Source of the DNA: a bacterium | GTDB lineage: Bacteria > Myxococcota_A > Bradymonadia > UBA7976 > UBA1532 | NCBI GenBank assembly: GCA_030427205.1 | Contig: JAUHXC010000018.1 | Span: 124,001 to 188,000 of the forward strand | Direction: 5' to 3' | DNA: 64,000 nt | Shown: piece after piece, positions 18,501 through 29,895 of the stretch | Numbering within the stretch: position 1 is the first letter of the stretch | Layout: each line of letters begins with the position of its first letter | Made by a program: the position numbers and the translations under genes | The notes under the pieces: model-generated | What the model was told of the DNA's origin: nothing | Seen by the model: the letters and a program-made list of their open reading frames with translations, nothing else | The model's database searches: none

Positions 18501-18623
18501 GACGTCGAGGTCGGTCTGGCGCGGTTCGGCGGCGAGGTGCCCGCCAACGAGGCCGACGTGCCGGTGCTGATCACCGTCTCGCTGCTCGATCTGCCGGGCC
18601 TGCTGTGGCTCGCCAGCCAATGA
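15525..18623 (+). CDS. Large patatin-like phospholipase with C-terminal beta domain
   Basis: 1032 aa from ATG 15525. Signal peptide ends near PAAADP. The patatin fold begins about residue 65: glycine-rich oxyanion loop SISGGVSLGAYEAG, nucleophile elbow GITGASAG (Ser115) and catalytic Asp365 in FVDGGFFDN, so the Ser-Asp dyad is complete. The Cys-rich insert between them (about 305-360) and the large helical region (about 420-880) are unusual. The last about 130 residues are alternating beta-strands (e.g. YRVGFGLMHGGVTVGW, LHLRLGIEPLAW, ARLHRPWSS) reminiscent of a small barrel. It probably hydrolyses phospholipids on the cell surface or after secretion. Confidence 0.88.
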   Translation: MNRARPTITLATAGLSLCLLASLMAWPAAADPGPSAETPAIPATEAPPAPPVMVGPEGPPMPVSLSISGGVSLGAYEAGVTWGAVRYLRAWGDDRSMRPDPGDGPVSLVGITGASAGAINTLVTALSWCSKPQGLGRPGGNLLRDLWLGVGFDGLLPPDGEGFLPLDGAMTRAAFVPGMQELQAAIDRTDFRPHCRVPIAFTVTRGVPWELKLAGLVVANQRFAVPLELVIDAEGRAWFRNHVEVLRNEAMLGQYLFLAERTGAEERTARGRTGGTPPDRVVPADMVIQAMLASSAFPLAFSPVPLVTCLPVDRCPDEHPPAPSSGFGWLGCGERESCDDFSALTCDGLSDPGQPQAPCTSRFVDGGFFDNVPLGVAMAQAELQTPDLPQRRPVDYLYFDPDVRRLSEASDQFDDLGDRGFARIGSILGDVATTARSYELSTVLRFARFNRALGWYSRRFGDLLERSVEVTVEAGREPTGDARSQLGAPLAACLDALAADGETCLPLPPACMALAATEPTPQPPTGDAAACLPRASATLITGLRRLGRRLDCNARGEAHAPSFMRDLPGIQHHVNRWFGGLVLCRERAGVTSMLHARLVRDLAEARETTTQMRRSVAPARTLSLPRRFAELAAGQVRNFGAFFDGPLRRHDYAVGLYDAVRGIAGWHCNTRAAIEGKRHDLRSFWACVEAGTAGVRAAIGVDEVPALAAIADGLSALERAAMALELGDPMPAADPWARCPDDDDGPCAVQRALIRCAPGDGRVRVRLSGGEVCLGQPDMDDFVAALRAEGYRPESTYMTRLLEDPRWWTAMAERLLARLAAIEESEADRAGARASSDVARADVHREAEANARGNRVGFLAGGSVLRAAYPDAPGFDPDPSTIPDDAGFHITRLLPYRVGFGLMHGGVTVGWEPHIGARALHLRLGIEPLAWEGREHGMAAQFSPLLALRPWSSVAWGALGLGARLHRPWSSDEAWGLGGVVALDLIADRLRIDVEVGLARFGGEVPANEADVPVLITVSLLDLPGLLWLASQ

Positions 18624-18626
18624 GCC

Positions 18627-18664
18627 GTGACCCGCGCGGGTACGGCCGTGACTCAGCGGGTCAC
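18627..18664 (+). terminator. Long-loop hairpin after the patatin gene
   Basis: GTGACCCGC (18627-18635) and GCGGGTCAC (18656-18664) are a perfect 9-bp inverted repeat with a 20-nt loop, just after the patatin stop. Likely terminator or RNA-stability stem; no T-tract. Confidence 0.4.
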
Positions 18665-18785
18665 ACCCCCTGGCCCGGTGGCGCGACGCGGCGGGACGCG
18701 CGAGCCGGCCCGAGGCTTGCAGTCGCCCCGGCCCGCGCAGTCATCGCGCCGCGCAACGACCGGCCCGCCGCCGTCAGGAGCCCCG

Positions 18786-19316
18786 ATGAACCGCCTCTTC
18801 GCGATCCCGCTGCTGCTCGCCCTCACCTGCGGCGTGGCCTCGGCGGCCGAGCCCGAGCCCGCGCCCGCCACCGCCGCCCAGAAGACCTTCGACCGCGACA
18901 TGCAGGCCGTGCTCACGCCGTATCTGGCGATGCATGATGCCATGGCCCGCGATACGACCGACGGCGTCGCCGAGGCCGCCGCCGCCCTCGCGACGGCTGC
19001 GGGCAAACTCGACCCGAAGACCGCCGCGCCGGCCCACGCGGAGAAGCTCGCCGACCTGCCGGCCAAGCTCGCCGCCGGCGCCGACGCGGTGCGCACCGCC
19101 AACGATCTCGCCGGCGCCCGCGCCGCGTTCAAGAGCCTGTCGAAGCCCATGGGGCTGTGGGCCACGCTCGCCGGGCCCGCCGGAATCGACGTGGTCTACT
19201 GCTCGATGACCCGGGGCGGCTGGCTGCAGAAGACCGGCCCCATCCGCAACCCGTACCACGGCTCGGAGATGCTGGCCTGCGGCCAGGTCGTGAACGGACC
19301 GGGGGCGAAGAAGTAG
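18786..19316 (+). CDS. Exported DUF3347-like protein, copper-operon leader
   Basis: 176 aa. ATG 18786 follows AGGAG; a longer ORF upstream lacks a signal peptide at its start. Signal peptide ends at CGVASAAEP. The mature domain is helical (about 30-135) and ends with YCSMTRGGWLQ, then GPIRNPYHGSEMLACGQV; the Tyr-Cys-x-Met start and the NPY-x-G-x-x-M-L-x-C-G end are the DUF3347 signature, a domain often found beside CusB-type adaptors. Conserved Cys and Met could bind copper, so a periplasmic copper chaperone or sink is plausible. The next gene begins 9 bp later. Confidence 0.72.
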   Translation: MNRLFAIPLLLALTCGVASAAEPEPAPATAAQKTFDRDMQAVLTPYLAMHDAMARDTTDGVAEAAAALATAAGKLDPKTAAPAHAEKLADLPAKLAAGADAVRTANDLAGARAAFKSLSKPMGLWATLAGPAGIDVVYCSMTRGGWLQKTGPIRNPYHGSEMLACGQVVNGPGAKK

Positions 19317-19325
19317 GCCCGCCGG

Positions 19326-21497
19326 ATGCCCGCGCGCCCCCACCGCCTCCCGCTCCCACTCGCGCTCGCGCTGCTCGTCGCCGCGGCCGCCGCCTGCGAC
19401 GACGTCGGCGACGACCGCCTCGATGGCCCGACGCCCGTGGGTGATATGGCCCCCGACGGTCCGCGGGATGTCGCCCTCGACGCCGCCGATCCGATCGACC
19501 GCGGGGCGGACGACGGCGGCGCCCGCCCGGATGCCAGCACCGACGGCAGCCCCGATGGCTTCGCGCCGGTGCCCGGCACCGCGCTCGTGCGGGTGACCCT
19601 CGACGGCGCGCCCGTCGAGGGCGCGCGGGTCATGCAGGGCGGCACGTCGACGACCGCCTTCACCGACGCCGCCGGGCTGGCCCGGATCCCGCTCGACGAG
19701 GGCGTCGTCGGCGATCTGATGGTCATCGCCAGTCACCCCGAAGCCCGTCAGCGCGGCGAATGGCTCTACGACGACTTCGAAGAGCCGGTGCTGCTGGCTC
19801 TGCGCCGCTTCGGGCCCGACGACCCCACCTATCGCTTCCAGGATCCCGGCGAGCCCCGCCGGCGCAATACCACCGCGCAGTGCGGGCACTGCCACCTGAC
19901 CATCAACGACGCGTGGTTCGGCTCGGCCCATCAGCGGGCGGCGCAGAACCCGATCGTGCACGACATCTACGCCGGCACCGCGGCCTTCGCCGACGCCGAG
20001 ACCTGCGCGGCCAACGGCGGCGCCTGGCGCATCGGGCGCCTGCCGGGGCGGGACGAGCCGGGCGGGCGCTGCTACCTGGGCGACGGCCTGCTGCCGGCGC
20101 TCAACCCCGAATGCGGCGACGGCCCGTGCCCCGATCCGCAGGAGACCGGCGGCTGCGCCGACTGCCACGCCCCGGCGATCGACGGCGCGCTGGGCGGGCG
20201 CGATCTGCTCGAGGCCCGGGGCATCGCCCATGACTATGGCATCTCGTGTGATGTCTGCCATCGGGTCGAGGCGGTGCTCGACGACGGGCCGCCGGGCATC
20301 GCCGGCCGCCTGCGGCTGCACCGCCCGAGCGACGCCGGCCCGATCACCCTCGGCGCCGGCGGGCGGCTGCCGCTGACCTTCGGGCCGAGCCATGACTCGC
20401 CCAACCCGCGCATGGGATCGGTGCAGCGGGATCACTATCGCGACGCCCGCATCTGCTCGGGCTGCCACGAGCTCGACGCGCCGGCGATCGACCGCGGCCG
20501 CTGGCCCGACGGGCGCCTGCCGGTGCAGAGCACGTGGAGCGAGTGGCGCGACGGTCCCCTGGCCGACGCCCCCTGCCAGAGCTGTCACATGCCGCCCGAG
20601 CCCGGGGCCGCGAACGCCGCCGACCTGCAGGCCTTCCCCGCCGCGCTGGTGGGCATCCAGGCCGGCTGGTACCGCCCGCCGGGCGCCGTCCGGCGGCACA
20701 TCTGGTCCGGCCCCCGGGTCGAGGTCGACGCGCCCGATGGCATGGTGCAGCGGGCGGCGGCGCTCTTCGTGCGGCCCCGCCGCGAGGGCGATCGTATCGT
20801 GGCCGCCGTCGAGGTGCGCAACGTCGGCGCCGGCCACGCCCTGCCCACCGGCGAGCCGATGCGTCAGGTGCTGCTCACCGTCGACGCCACCTGCGACGGG
20901 CGGCCGCTTCCCGCCGTCGACGGCGACGTGGTGCCCGCATGGGGCGGCGCGGTGGCGACGCAGATCGCCGGCGATGACTGGCGCCGCTGGCCCGCCGCGC
21001 AGGTCGGCGATGTCATCCGCGTGGTGCAGATCAGCGAAGGCTGGCATGACTACCCCGGCTTCGGACCCTTCGGCGATGGCACCTTCTCGCCAGCCGAGAA
21101 AGGCATGCCCGTCGAGCGTTTCGTCGGCGCCGCCGCGGTGATCGCCGTGGAGGACGGCGCGGTCCTCACCGAGCCGGCGCTGCCCGAGGGCGATCGGGCC
21201 TATCTCACCCGCGGCGGCGCCCGAGCCGGCGCGCCGGGCTTTGGCTTCGCCCGGATCATGGTCGACGGCGCCGGTCGGATCGTGCCGCACTTCCTGGCCC
21301 GCGACGTACGCAGCGACAACCGGCTGCTGCCCAACGGCCGCTGGACCTCGACCCACGCCTTCGACGCCGCCGGCTGCGCCGCGCCGACCGTCGTCGCCCG
21401 GCTCGAGTACCGGGCGTGGCCCTGGGATCTCGGCCAGCAGCGGGGCTGGACGCCGCGCGTCATCGAGATGGCGCGGGTCGCCCGGGAGGTGCCTTGA
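19326..21497 (+). CDS. Five-heme cytochrome c lipoprotein in the copper operon
   Basis: 723 aa. Lipobox-like AAAAC then an Asp-rich linker, a small carboxypeptidase-regulatory/Ig-like beta domain (about 85-155), then five heme motifs: CGHCH (186), CADCH (277), CDVCH (308), CSGCH (377) and CQSCH (417). A beta-rich C-terminal part carries VRNVGAGHALPTG, matching the GHKLPTG of the left-edge cytochrome. Placed between a DUF3347 gene (9 bp) and a multicopper oxidase gene (TGATG overlap), it is translationally coupled to copper handling. It could accept electrons from Cu(I) oxidation; that role is inferred from position only. Confidence 0.85.
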   Translation: MPARPHRLPLPLALALLVAAAAACDDVGDDRLDGPTPVGDMAPDGPRDVALDAADPIDRGADDGGARPDASTDGSPDGFAPVPGTALVRVTLDGAPVEGARVMQGGTSTTAFTDAAGLARIPLDEGVVGDLMVIASHPEARQRGEWLYDDFEEPVLLALRRFGPDDPTYRFQDPGEPRRRNTTAQCGHCHLTINDAWFGSAHQRAAQNPIVHDIYAGTAAFADAETCAANGGAWRIGRLPGRDEPGGRCYLGDGLLPALNPECGDGPCPDPQETGGCADCHAPAIDGALGGRDLLEARGIAHDYGISCDVCHRVEAVLDDGPPGIAGRLRLHRPSDAGPITLGAGGRLPLTFGPSHDSPNPRMGSVQRDHYRDARICSGCHELDAPAIDRGRWPDGRLPVQSTWSEWRDGPLADAPCQSCHMPPEPGAANAADLQAFPAALVGIQAGWYRPPGAVRRHIWSGPRVEVDAPDGMVQRAAALFVRPRREGDRIVAAVEVRNVGAGHALPTGEPMRQVLLTVDATCDGRPLPAVDGDVVPAWGGAVATQIAGDDWRRWPAAQVGDVIRVVQISEGWHDYPGFGPFGDGTFSPAEKGMPVERFVGAAAVIAVEDGAVLTEPALPEGDRAYLTRGGARAGAPGFGFARIMVDGAGRIVPHFLARDVRSDNRLLPNGRWTSTHAFDAAGCAAPTVVARLEYRAWPWDLGQQRGWTPRVIEMARVAREVP

Positions 21498-22906
21498 TGC
21501 CTCCGCTCACATCACACAATGCATCGCGGATGGCATACAACATGGCATCCGCGATGGCATCCGCGATGGCATATGCCATAGCATTGACCATGGCATATGC
21601 CATCGCATCGCCCGCGCTGGCCCAGGAGCTGCCGCCGGTGCCCCGGCTCGCCGAAGCCGCCGACCTCGACCCCGATCCGGCGCTGGTCCAGGTCGCCTTG
21701 ACCGCCGCCGAGACCGGCGACCCGGTGTTCCCCTATAGCTACGCCGACGGCGGCATCGGCCCCATCATCCGGGTGCCGCTCGGCGCGAGCCTCGCCGTCG
21801 ATCTGGACAACGCGCTGTCCGATCCGACGACCATCCACTGGCACGGCGTCGCGGTGCCCGAGGCGATGGACGGCACCCTGTGGCGCTTCGATCCGGTGAT
21901 GCCCGGCGAGCGATTCCGCTATGCCTTCCCCGTCGAGCAGGCGGGCACCTTCTGGTACCACCCGCACTTCGACACCGCGCGGCAGGTGGACGGCGGCCTC
22001 TTCGGCGCGCTGCTCGTCGACGACCCCGCCGCCCCCGCCGCCGACGACGAGCTGGTGCTCATCTTCGACCGGGCGATGGAGAGCCACGAGAGCCCACGCG
22101 GCGAGGCGGGTCACGGCGCGCTGATGGGCGGTTGGCGCATCAACGGGGCCCACGCGCCGCTGGCGTTCACCGCCCGCGGCGGCGCGGCGGTGCGGGTGCG
22201 CCTGATCAACGTCAGCAGCGTCGGCTACCTCGACCTGCGCTGGCCCGGCATCCGCCACATCGCCAGCGATCAAGGCTTCCTGCCCGCGCTGCAGACCCCC
22301 GATCGCATCCTGCTCGGCCCCGGCGACCGGGCCGAGGTCGAGTGGCTGATCGGCGAAGAGGGCTTCTCGGTCGAGAACCAGCCGTTCAGTCTCAACGGCG
22401 GCGAGACCTGGCAGGCGCCGTCCGAGCTGCTGCGGGTCGCGGTCACCGAGCCGGCGCCGGCGCCCGACGGTCTGCCCTGGCCGTTCAGCGGCGCCGCGCC
22501 GAGCGACGACCCGCCCTACAGCGACATCGTCTATGTCTTCGCCGGCAGCGATCGCACCGGCGAGTGGTTCATCAACGGCGAGCAGTTCCCCGCCGTCACT
22601 GTCGAGGCGGTGCCCCAAGGCAGCCGCCCGATCATCGAGATCCGCAATCACTCGCCGACCCACCACCCGTTTCACATCCATGGCAATCACTTCGAGGTGC
22701 TGTCCCTCGACGGCCAGCGGCCGCCGTACGCGCGCTACGAAGACACCGTCGACATCCCGGTGCACGGCCGCCTGCGGGTGCGCCTCTTCGCCGACAACCC
22801 GGGCGCGTGGATGACTCACTGTCACATCCTGCCGCACGCCGAGGAGGGCATGATGACCGTGCTCGAGGTCGGCGTGCCCGAGGGCCCGCCGCGAGGCGCC
22901 CCATGA
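21497..22906 (+). CDS. Multicopper oxidase (CueO/CopA-like)
   Basis: 469 aa; ATG 21497 shares its A with the previous stop (TGATG), and GGAGGT lies 6 nt upstream. All copper-ligand motifs are present: HWHG (114-117), WYHPH (153-157), HPFHIHG (390-396) and HCHILPHAEEGMM (441-453), giving T1, T2 and T3 sites with Met452 as likely T1 axial ligand. Three cupredoxin domains fit the length. A methionine-rich insert like that of CueO is not obvious. The N-terminal signal region is built almost entirely from the ATGGCAT repeat, giving a Met/Ala-rich peptide ending at SPALAQ. Likely oxidises periplasmic Cu(I). Confidence 0.92.
   Translation: MPPLTSHNASRMAYNMASAMASAMAYAIALTMAYAIASPALAQELPPVPRLAEAADLDPDPALVQVALTAAETGDPVFPYSYADGGIGPIIRVPLGASLAVDLDNALSDPTTIHWHGVAVPEAMDGTLWRFDPVMPGERFRYAFPVEQAGTFWYHPHFDTARQVDGGLFGALLVDDPAAPAADDELVLIFDRAMESHESPRGEAGHGALMGGWRINGAHAPLAFTARGGAAVRVRLINVSSVGYLDLRWPGIRHIASDQGFLPALQTPDRILLGPGDRAEVEWLIGEEGFSVENQPFSLNGGETWQAPSELLRVAVTEPAPAPDGLPWPFSGAAPSDDPPYSDIVYVFAGSDRTGEWFINGEQFPAVTVEAVPQGSRPIIEIRNHSPTHHPFHIHGNHFEVLSLDGQRPPYARYEDTVDIPVHGRLRVRLFADNPGAWMTHCHILPHAEEGMMTVLEVGVPEGPPRGAP
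21528..21610. repeat. ATGGCAT repeats and two 14-bp palindromes encoding a signal peptide
   Basis: Iterated ATGGCATC/ATGGCATA units with a 12-bp period. ATGGCATATGCCAT, a perfect 14-bp palindrome, occurs at 21566-21579 and 21590-21603. In frame this gives Met-Ala-Ser/Tyr-Ala repeats that serve as the hydrophobic part of the multicopper oxidase signal peptide, a different frame from the Asp-Ala-Met clusters. Confidence 0.9.
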
Positions 22907-24192
22907 TCGCCGCTCTCGCAGCCCTGCTCGCGGCCGTGCTCGCGACCCCGGCCCCCGACGCCCTGAGCGGGCCGGCGCCGGTGACCCTCGACGCCCTCCT
23001 GGCCTACGCCGCCGAGCACGCGCCCCGTCAGCGGGCCGCCGCCGCGCGGGTCGAGCTGGCGCGCCAGACGGCCCGCGGGGCGGACGTCTGGCCCGAGCCA
23101 CGGCTGATGATCGGCGTCGATCCGCTGCCCATCGAGACCCGCAACGGCCCCGCCTGGGGCCGGGCGAGCCTGACCCAGCCCCTGCCCTGGACCGATACGC
23201 TCGCCGCCCGCCGCGACGCCGCCGACGCCGCCACCCGCGCGGCCGCCGAGCAGACCGCGGTGATCGCGCTCGACGTGCGCTTCGAGACCGCGCGCGCGCT
23301 GGCCCGCCTGCGCGCCAGCCGCGACGAGCAGGCGGTCGTCGCCGAGCTGATCGAGCTCAACCGCATGCTCCTGCGCAGCGCCGAAGACAAGCTGGGGGTC
23401 GCCCGCGCCCGCCACGCCGACGTCATCGCCGCCCGCATCGAGCTGGCCCGGCTGGAGACCGTGGCCCTGGACGTCGCCCAGCAGGGCCTGACCCGCCAGG
23501 CCGAGCTCAACGCCGCCATCGGCCGCTCGACCCGCGCGCCCGTCGGCCCGCTCGCCCCGACCGACAGCGGAGCGGCCAGCCTCGACCGGCTGCTCGAATC
23601 CGCCGCGGACCACCCGACCCTGGCGGCCAACGCCGCGCGCATCGAGGCGGCGCGGGCCCGGCTGCGCGCGGCGGCGACCGCCGGACGCCCGCAGCTCAGC
23701 GTCGGCCTGGGCTACACCCTGATCGGCACCCCCGAGGGCGCCATGGCCCCCGCGGCCGGCCGCGACGCGCTGTCGGTGCAGATGGGCGTGACGCTGCCGC
23801 TGTGGGGCGGCGAGGCCTACACCGGCGCCGAAGCGGCGGCCGAGGCGGCGATCCGACTCGAAGAGAGCGCGCGGGACGCGGCGGCGGATGTCATCGCGTG
23901 GCGTATCGTCGAGCAGACCGTGGCCGCGGAGACCGCCCTGCGTCGGCTGCGGCTCTATCGCGACACCGCCCTGCCCCTCGCCGACGAGCGGCTGGCGGTG
24001 CTGACGGCGGCCTATGCATCCGGCGAGGTGCCCTTCGAGCGGGTGCTCGACGCCGAGAAGCAGAAAGAGCGCTACGCCACCGCCGCGATCCGCGCCGCGG
24101 AGGCGTTCGCCATCGCCCGCGCCGCGCTGGCCCACGCCGTCGGGCGCCCGCTGACCGCCGCGGACGACGCCGGCCCCCAGGAGGCCCCGTGA
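22903..24192 (+). CDS. TolC/CusC-family outer-membrane efflux protein
   Basis: 429 aa; ATG 22903 overlaps the oxidase stop (ATGA). Short signal peptide (MIAALAALLAAVLATPAP). The body is two alpha-helical OEP repeats with Ala/Glu/Arg-rich heptads (about 30-220 and 225-420) and beta segments near RLMIGVDPLP and SVGLGYTLIG, matching the trimeric TolC fold. There is no lipobox Cys as in CusC, so it is probably not lipidated. It precedes the CusB-like adaptor (GTGA overlap), so it would supply the outer-membrane channel for the copper pump. Confidence 0.88.
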   Translation: MIAALAALLAAVLATPAPDALSGPAPVTLDALLAYAAEHAPRQRAAAARVELARQTARGADVWPEPRLMIGVDPLPIETRNGPAWGRASLTQPLPWTDTLAARRDAADAATRAAAEQTAVIALDVRFETARALARLRASRDEQAVVAELIELNRMLLRSAEDKLGVARARHADVIAARIELARLETVALDVAQQGLTRQAELNAAIGRSTRAPVGPLAPTDSGAASLDRLLESAADHPTLAANAARIEAARARLRAAATAGRPQLSVGLGYTLIGTPEGAMAPAAGRDALSVQMGVTLPLWGGEAYTGAEAAAEAAIRLEESARDAAADVIAWRIVEQTVAAETALRRLRLYRDTALPLADERLAVLTAAYASGEVPFERVLDAEKQKERYATAAIRAAEAFAIARAALAHAVGRPLTAADDAGPQEAP

Positions 24193-25849
24193 GCAGCGCC
24201 CTCGGCCCCGCGGCCCGCGTCGCGACCGGCGGCGCCATCGCGCTCGCCCTCCTCGTCGGCTTCTGGCTCGGTACGCCGGCCGATCCGCCCGCGGCCCCGG
24301 TCAGCGCCACCTCCACCGCCGAGCAGCAGTGGACCTGCTCGATGCACCCGCAGATCAAGCTGCCCGAGGCCGGCGACTGCCCCATCTGCGGCATGGATCT
24401 CATCCCGCTCGAGAGCCCGGCGACGCCGCCCGCCGCCGCGCCCGCCTACACCTGCTCGATGCACCCCCAGGTCGAGCTGCCCGAGGCCGGTGACTGCCCC
24501 ATCTGCGGCATGGATCTCATCGCCCGCGAGGGCGGCGGCGCGGGCGATGACGCCGCGCGCAGCATCACGCTCTCGCCCGAGGCGCGCCGGCTCGCCGGCA
24601 TCCGCACCGCGCCGGCCGAGCATCGCCGGGTGCATCACACGCTCGATCTGGCGGGCAAGGTGGCCTACGACCCGACCCGCCTCGAAGACATCACCGCGCA
24701 CTTCGCCGGCCGCATCGAGCGGGTCTTCGTCGACTACCCCGGCATGCGGGTGCGCCGCGGCGACCACCTCTACCAGATCTACAGCCCCGACATCGTCACC
24801 GCCCACGAAGAGCTGGCCTCGGCCCGCCGCGCGCTGCGCCGCCTGGGCGACGGGGCCTCGCCGACGGTGCGCGCCTCGGCCGAGCGCACCCTCGACGCGG
24901 TGCGCGACCGCCTGCGCCGGTGGGGGCTCTCGCGCAGCCAGATCAAGCGCCTCGAAGAGCAGAAGAAGGCGCCCGATCGCATCACGCTCTACGCGCCGAC
25001 CGACGGCGTCGTCGTCGAGCAGGCCCGGCTGGAGGGCAGCTACGTCGAGACCGGCACTCGGCTGTACCGCATCGCCGACCTCGACTGGGTCTGGGTCGAG
25101 GCCTGGGCCTACGAGCAGCACCTGCCCTGGGTGCGCTTCGGCCAGACGGTGCAGTTCAGCGTGCCGGCCGCGCCGGGCCAGACCTTCGAGGGGCGGGTGG
25201 CCTATGTCGACCCCTACCTCGACGAGACGACGCGCGCGGCGCGGGTCCGCATCTCGGTGCCCAACGCCGACGGCCGGCTCAAGCCGGGCATGTTCGCCCG
25301 GGTGGAGGTCTCGAGCGCGCTGGCCGGCGGCGGCCGGCTGATGGCCCCCGAGCTGGCGGGGCGCTGGGTCTGCCCGATGCACCCCCATGTGATGGAGGAC
25401 GCCGGCGGCCGCTGCCCGGTGTGCGGCATGCGGCTGGTCGAGGCCGAAGAGCTGGGCTACGCCGTGCCCGATCCCGACGCGCCGCTGCCGCTGGTCATCC
25501 CGCGCAGCGCGCCGCTGTGGACCGGCCAACGCGCCGTCGTCTACGTCGAGGCGCACGGGCCGGGCGAGCCGCCGACCTACGTCGGCCGCGACATCGTGCT
25601 GGGCCCCGAAGCGGGCGATCGGGTCGTCGTGGAGGGCGGGCTGCAGGCCGGCGAGCGGGTCGTGATCGACGGCAACTTCAAGCTCGACGCGTCGCTGCAG
25701 ATCCGGGCGATGCCCTCGATGATGAGCCCAGGAACGGGCCAGCCGGCCTCCCAGCCCACCAGCCAACCCACGAGCCAGCCCACGAGCCAGCCGGCCTCTC
25801 CGCCCACATCACAGCCCACGTCCCAGCCGGCCCAGCCCGCGGGCGGCCG

Positions 25850-25853
<4 letters not shown>
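24189..25853 (+). CDS. CusB-like RND periplasmic adaptor with three heavy-metal-binding domains
   Basis: 554 aa; GTG 24189 overlaps the previous stop (GTGA). One N-terminal membrane anchor, then two tandem heavy-metal-binding domains, each C-S-M-H-P ... C-P-I-C-G-M (first Cys at 50 and 89). The HlyD-like core follows: barrel-sandwich, alpha-hairpin (about 195-260, EELASARRALRRLG) and beta-barrel (e.g. YAPTDGVVVEQARLEGSYV). A third metal-binding domain, C395-P-M-H-P ... C-P-V-C-G-M, is inserted before the membrane-proximal domain, which is unusual. The C-terminus is a Ser-Gln-Pro-Thr repeat tail. Copper-relaying adaptor to the CusA-like pump is the likely role. Confidence 0.92.
25740..25840. 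repeat. 12-bp tandem repeats encoding a Ser-Gln-Pro-Thr tail
   Basis: About eight imperfect 12-bp units of the AGCCAGCCCACG type at the 3' end of the CusB-like gene, read as S-Q-P-T/A. A low-complexity, probably disordered tail immediately before the CusA-like start. Confidence 0.85.
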
Positions 25854-29503
<3,650 letters not shown>

Positions 29504-29895
29504 CCGGTGACCGGCGCTGCGGCGAGCGCGGGCGCTGGCGGGGCAGCGCCACCGACACATCGAGCAGCCCTGCCATCCAGCCGTTCGCGGCGACCCTGCC
29601 CTGGCCAACCTCGGCCCCCAGCCGATCCCCGGCACACCTGCCCGAGAACCCCTCGATGCCGAGGCCTCACATGAGGAGATCTCCTCATCGGGCCCCTCGT
29701 TGACCCGCCCGTTCGCGGCACCCCTGCCCGAGAACTGCTCGATGCCGAGGCCTCACATGAGGAGATCTCCTCATCGGGCCCCTCGTTGACCAGCCTGTTC
29801 GCGGCACCCCTGCCCGAGTCAGGCTCGCTGGCGAGCTGCTCGGGCGCACACCTGCCCGCGGAGGGCTCGCCGACGAGCCTGCTCGGGCCGACCCA
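29504..29895. other. Gene-free region between convergent genes, with tandem repeat
   Basis: No credible gene lies in this 392-bp gap between the CusA-like gene and the barrel gene at 29896. It contains an 86-bp tandem repeat with an 18-bp palindrome (29631-29818), then two stem-loops, GCTCGC/GCGAGC near 29823-29837 and GGCTCG/CGAGCC near 29867-29882. Related fragments (GTTCGCGGC-x-ACCCTGCCC) also occur at 29583. Confidence 0.8.
29631..29818. repeat. 86-bp tandem repeat carrying an 18-bp perfect palindrome
   Basis: Two near-identical 86-bp copies (29631-29716 and 29717-29802) plus the first 16 bp of a third. Each contains GAGGCCTC followed by ATGAGGAGATCTCCTCAT, a perfect palindrome at 29671-29688 and 29757-29774. 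Copies differ at only a few positions. Could be a protein-binding site pair, a bidirectional terminator array or a repetitive extragenic element. Confidence 0.92.

Noticed and set aside
29631-29818. CRISPR array
   Set aside because: Only two repeats of 86 bp with no spacers of conserved length and no cas genes.
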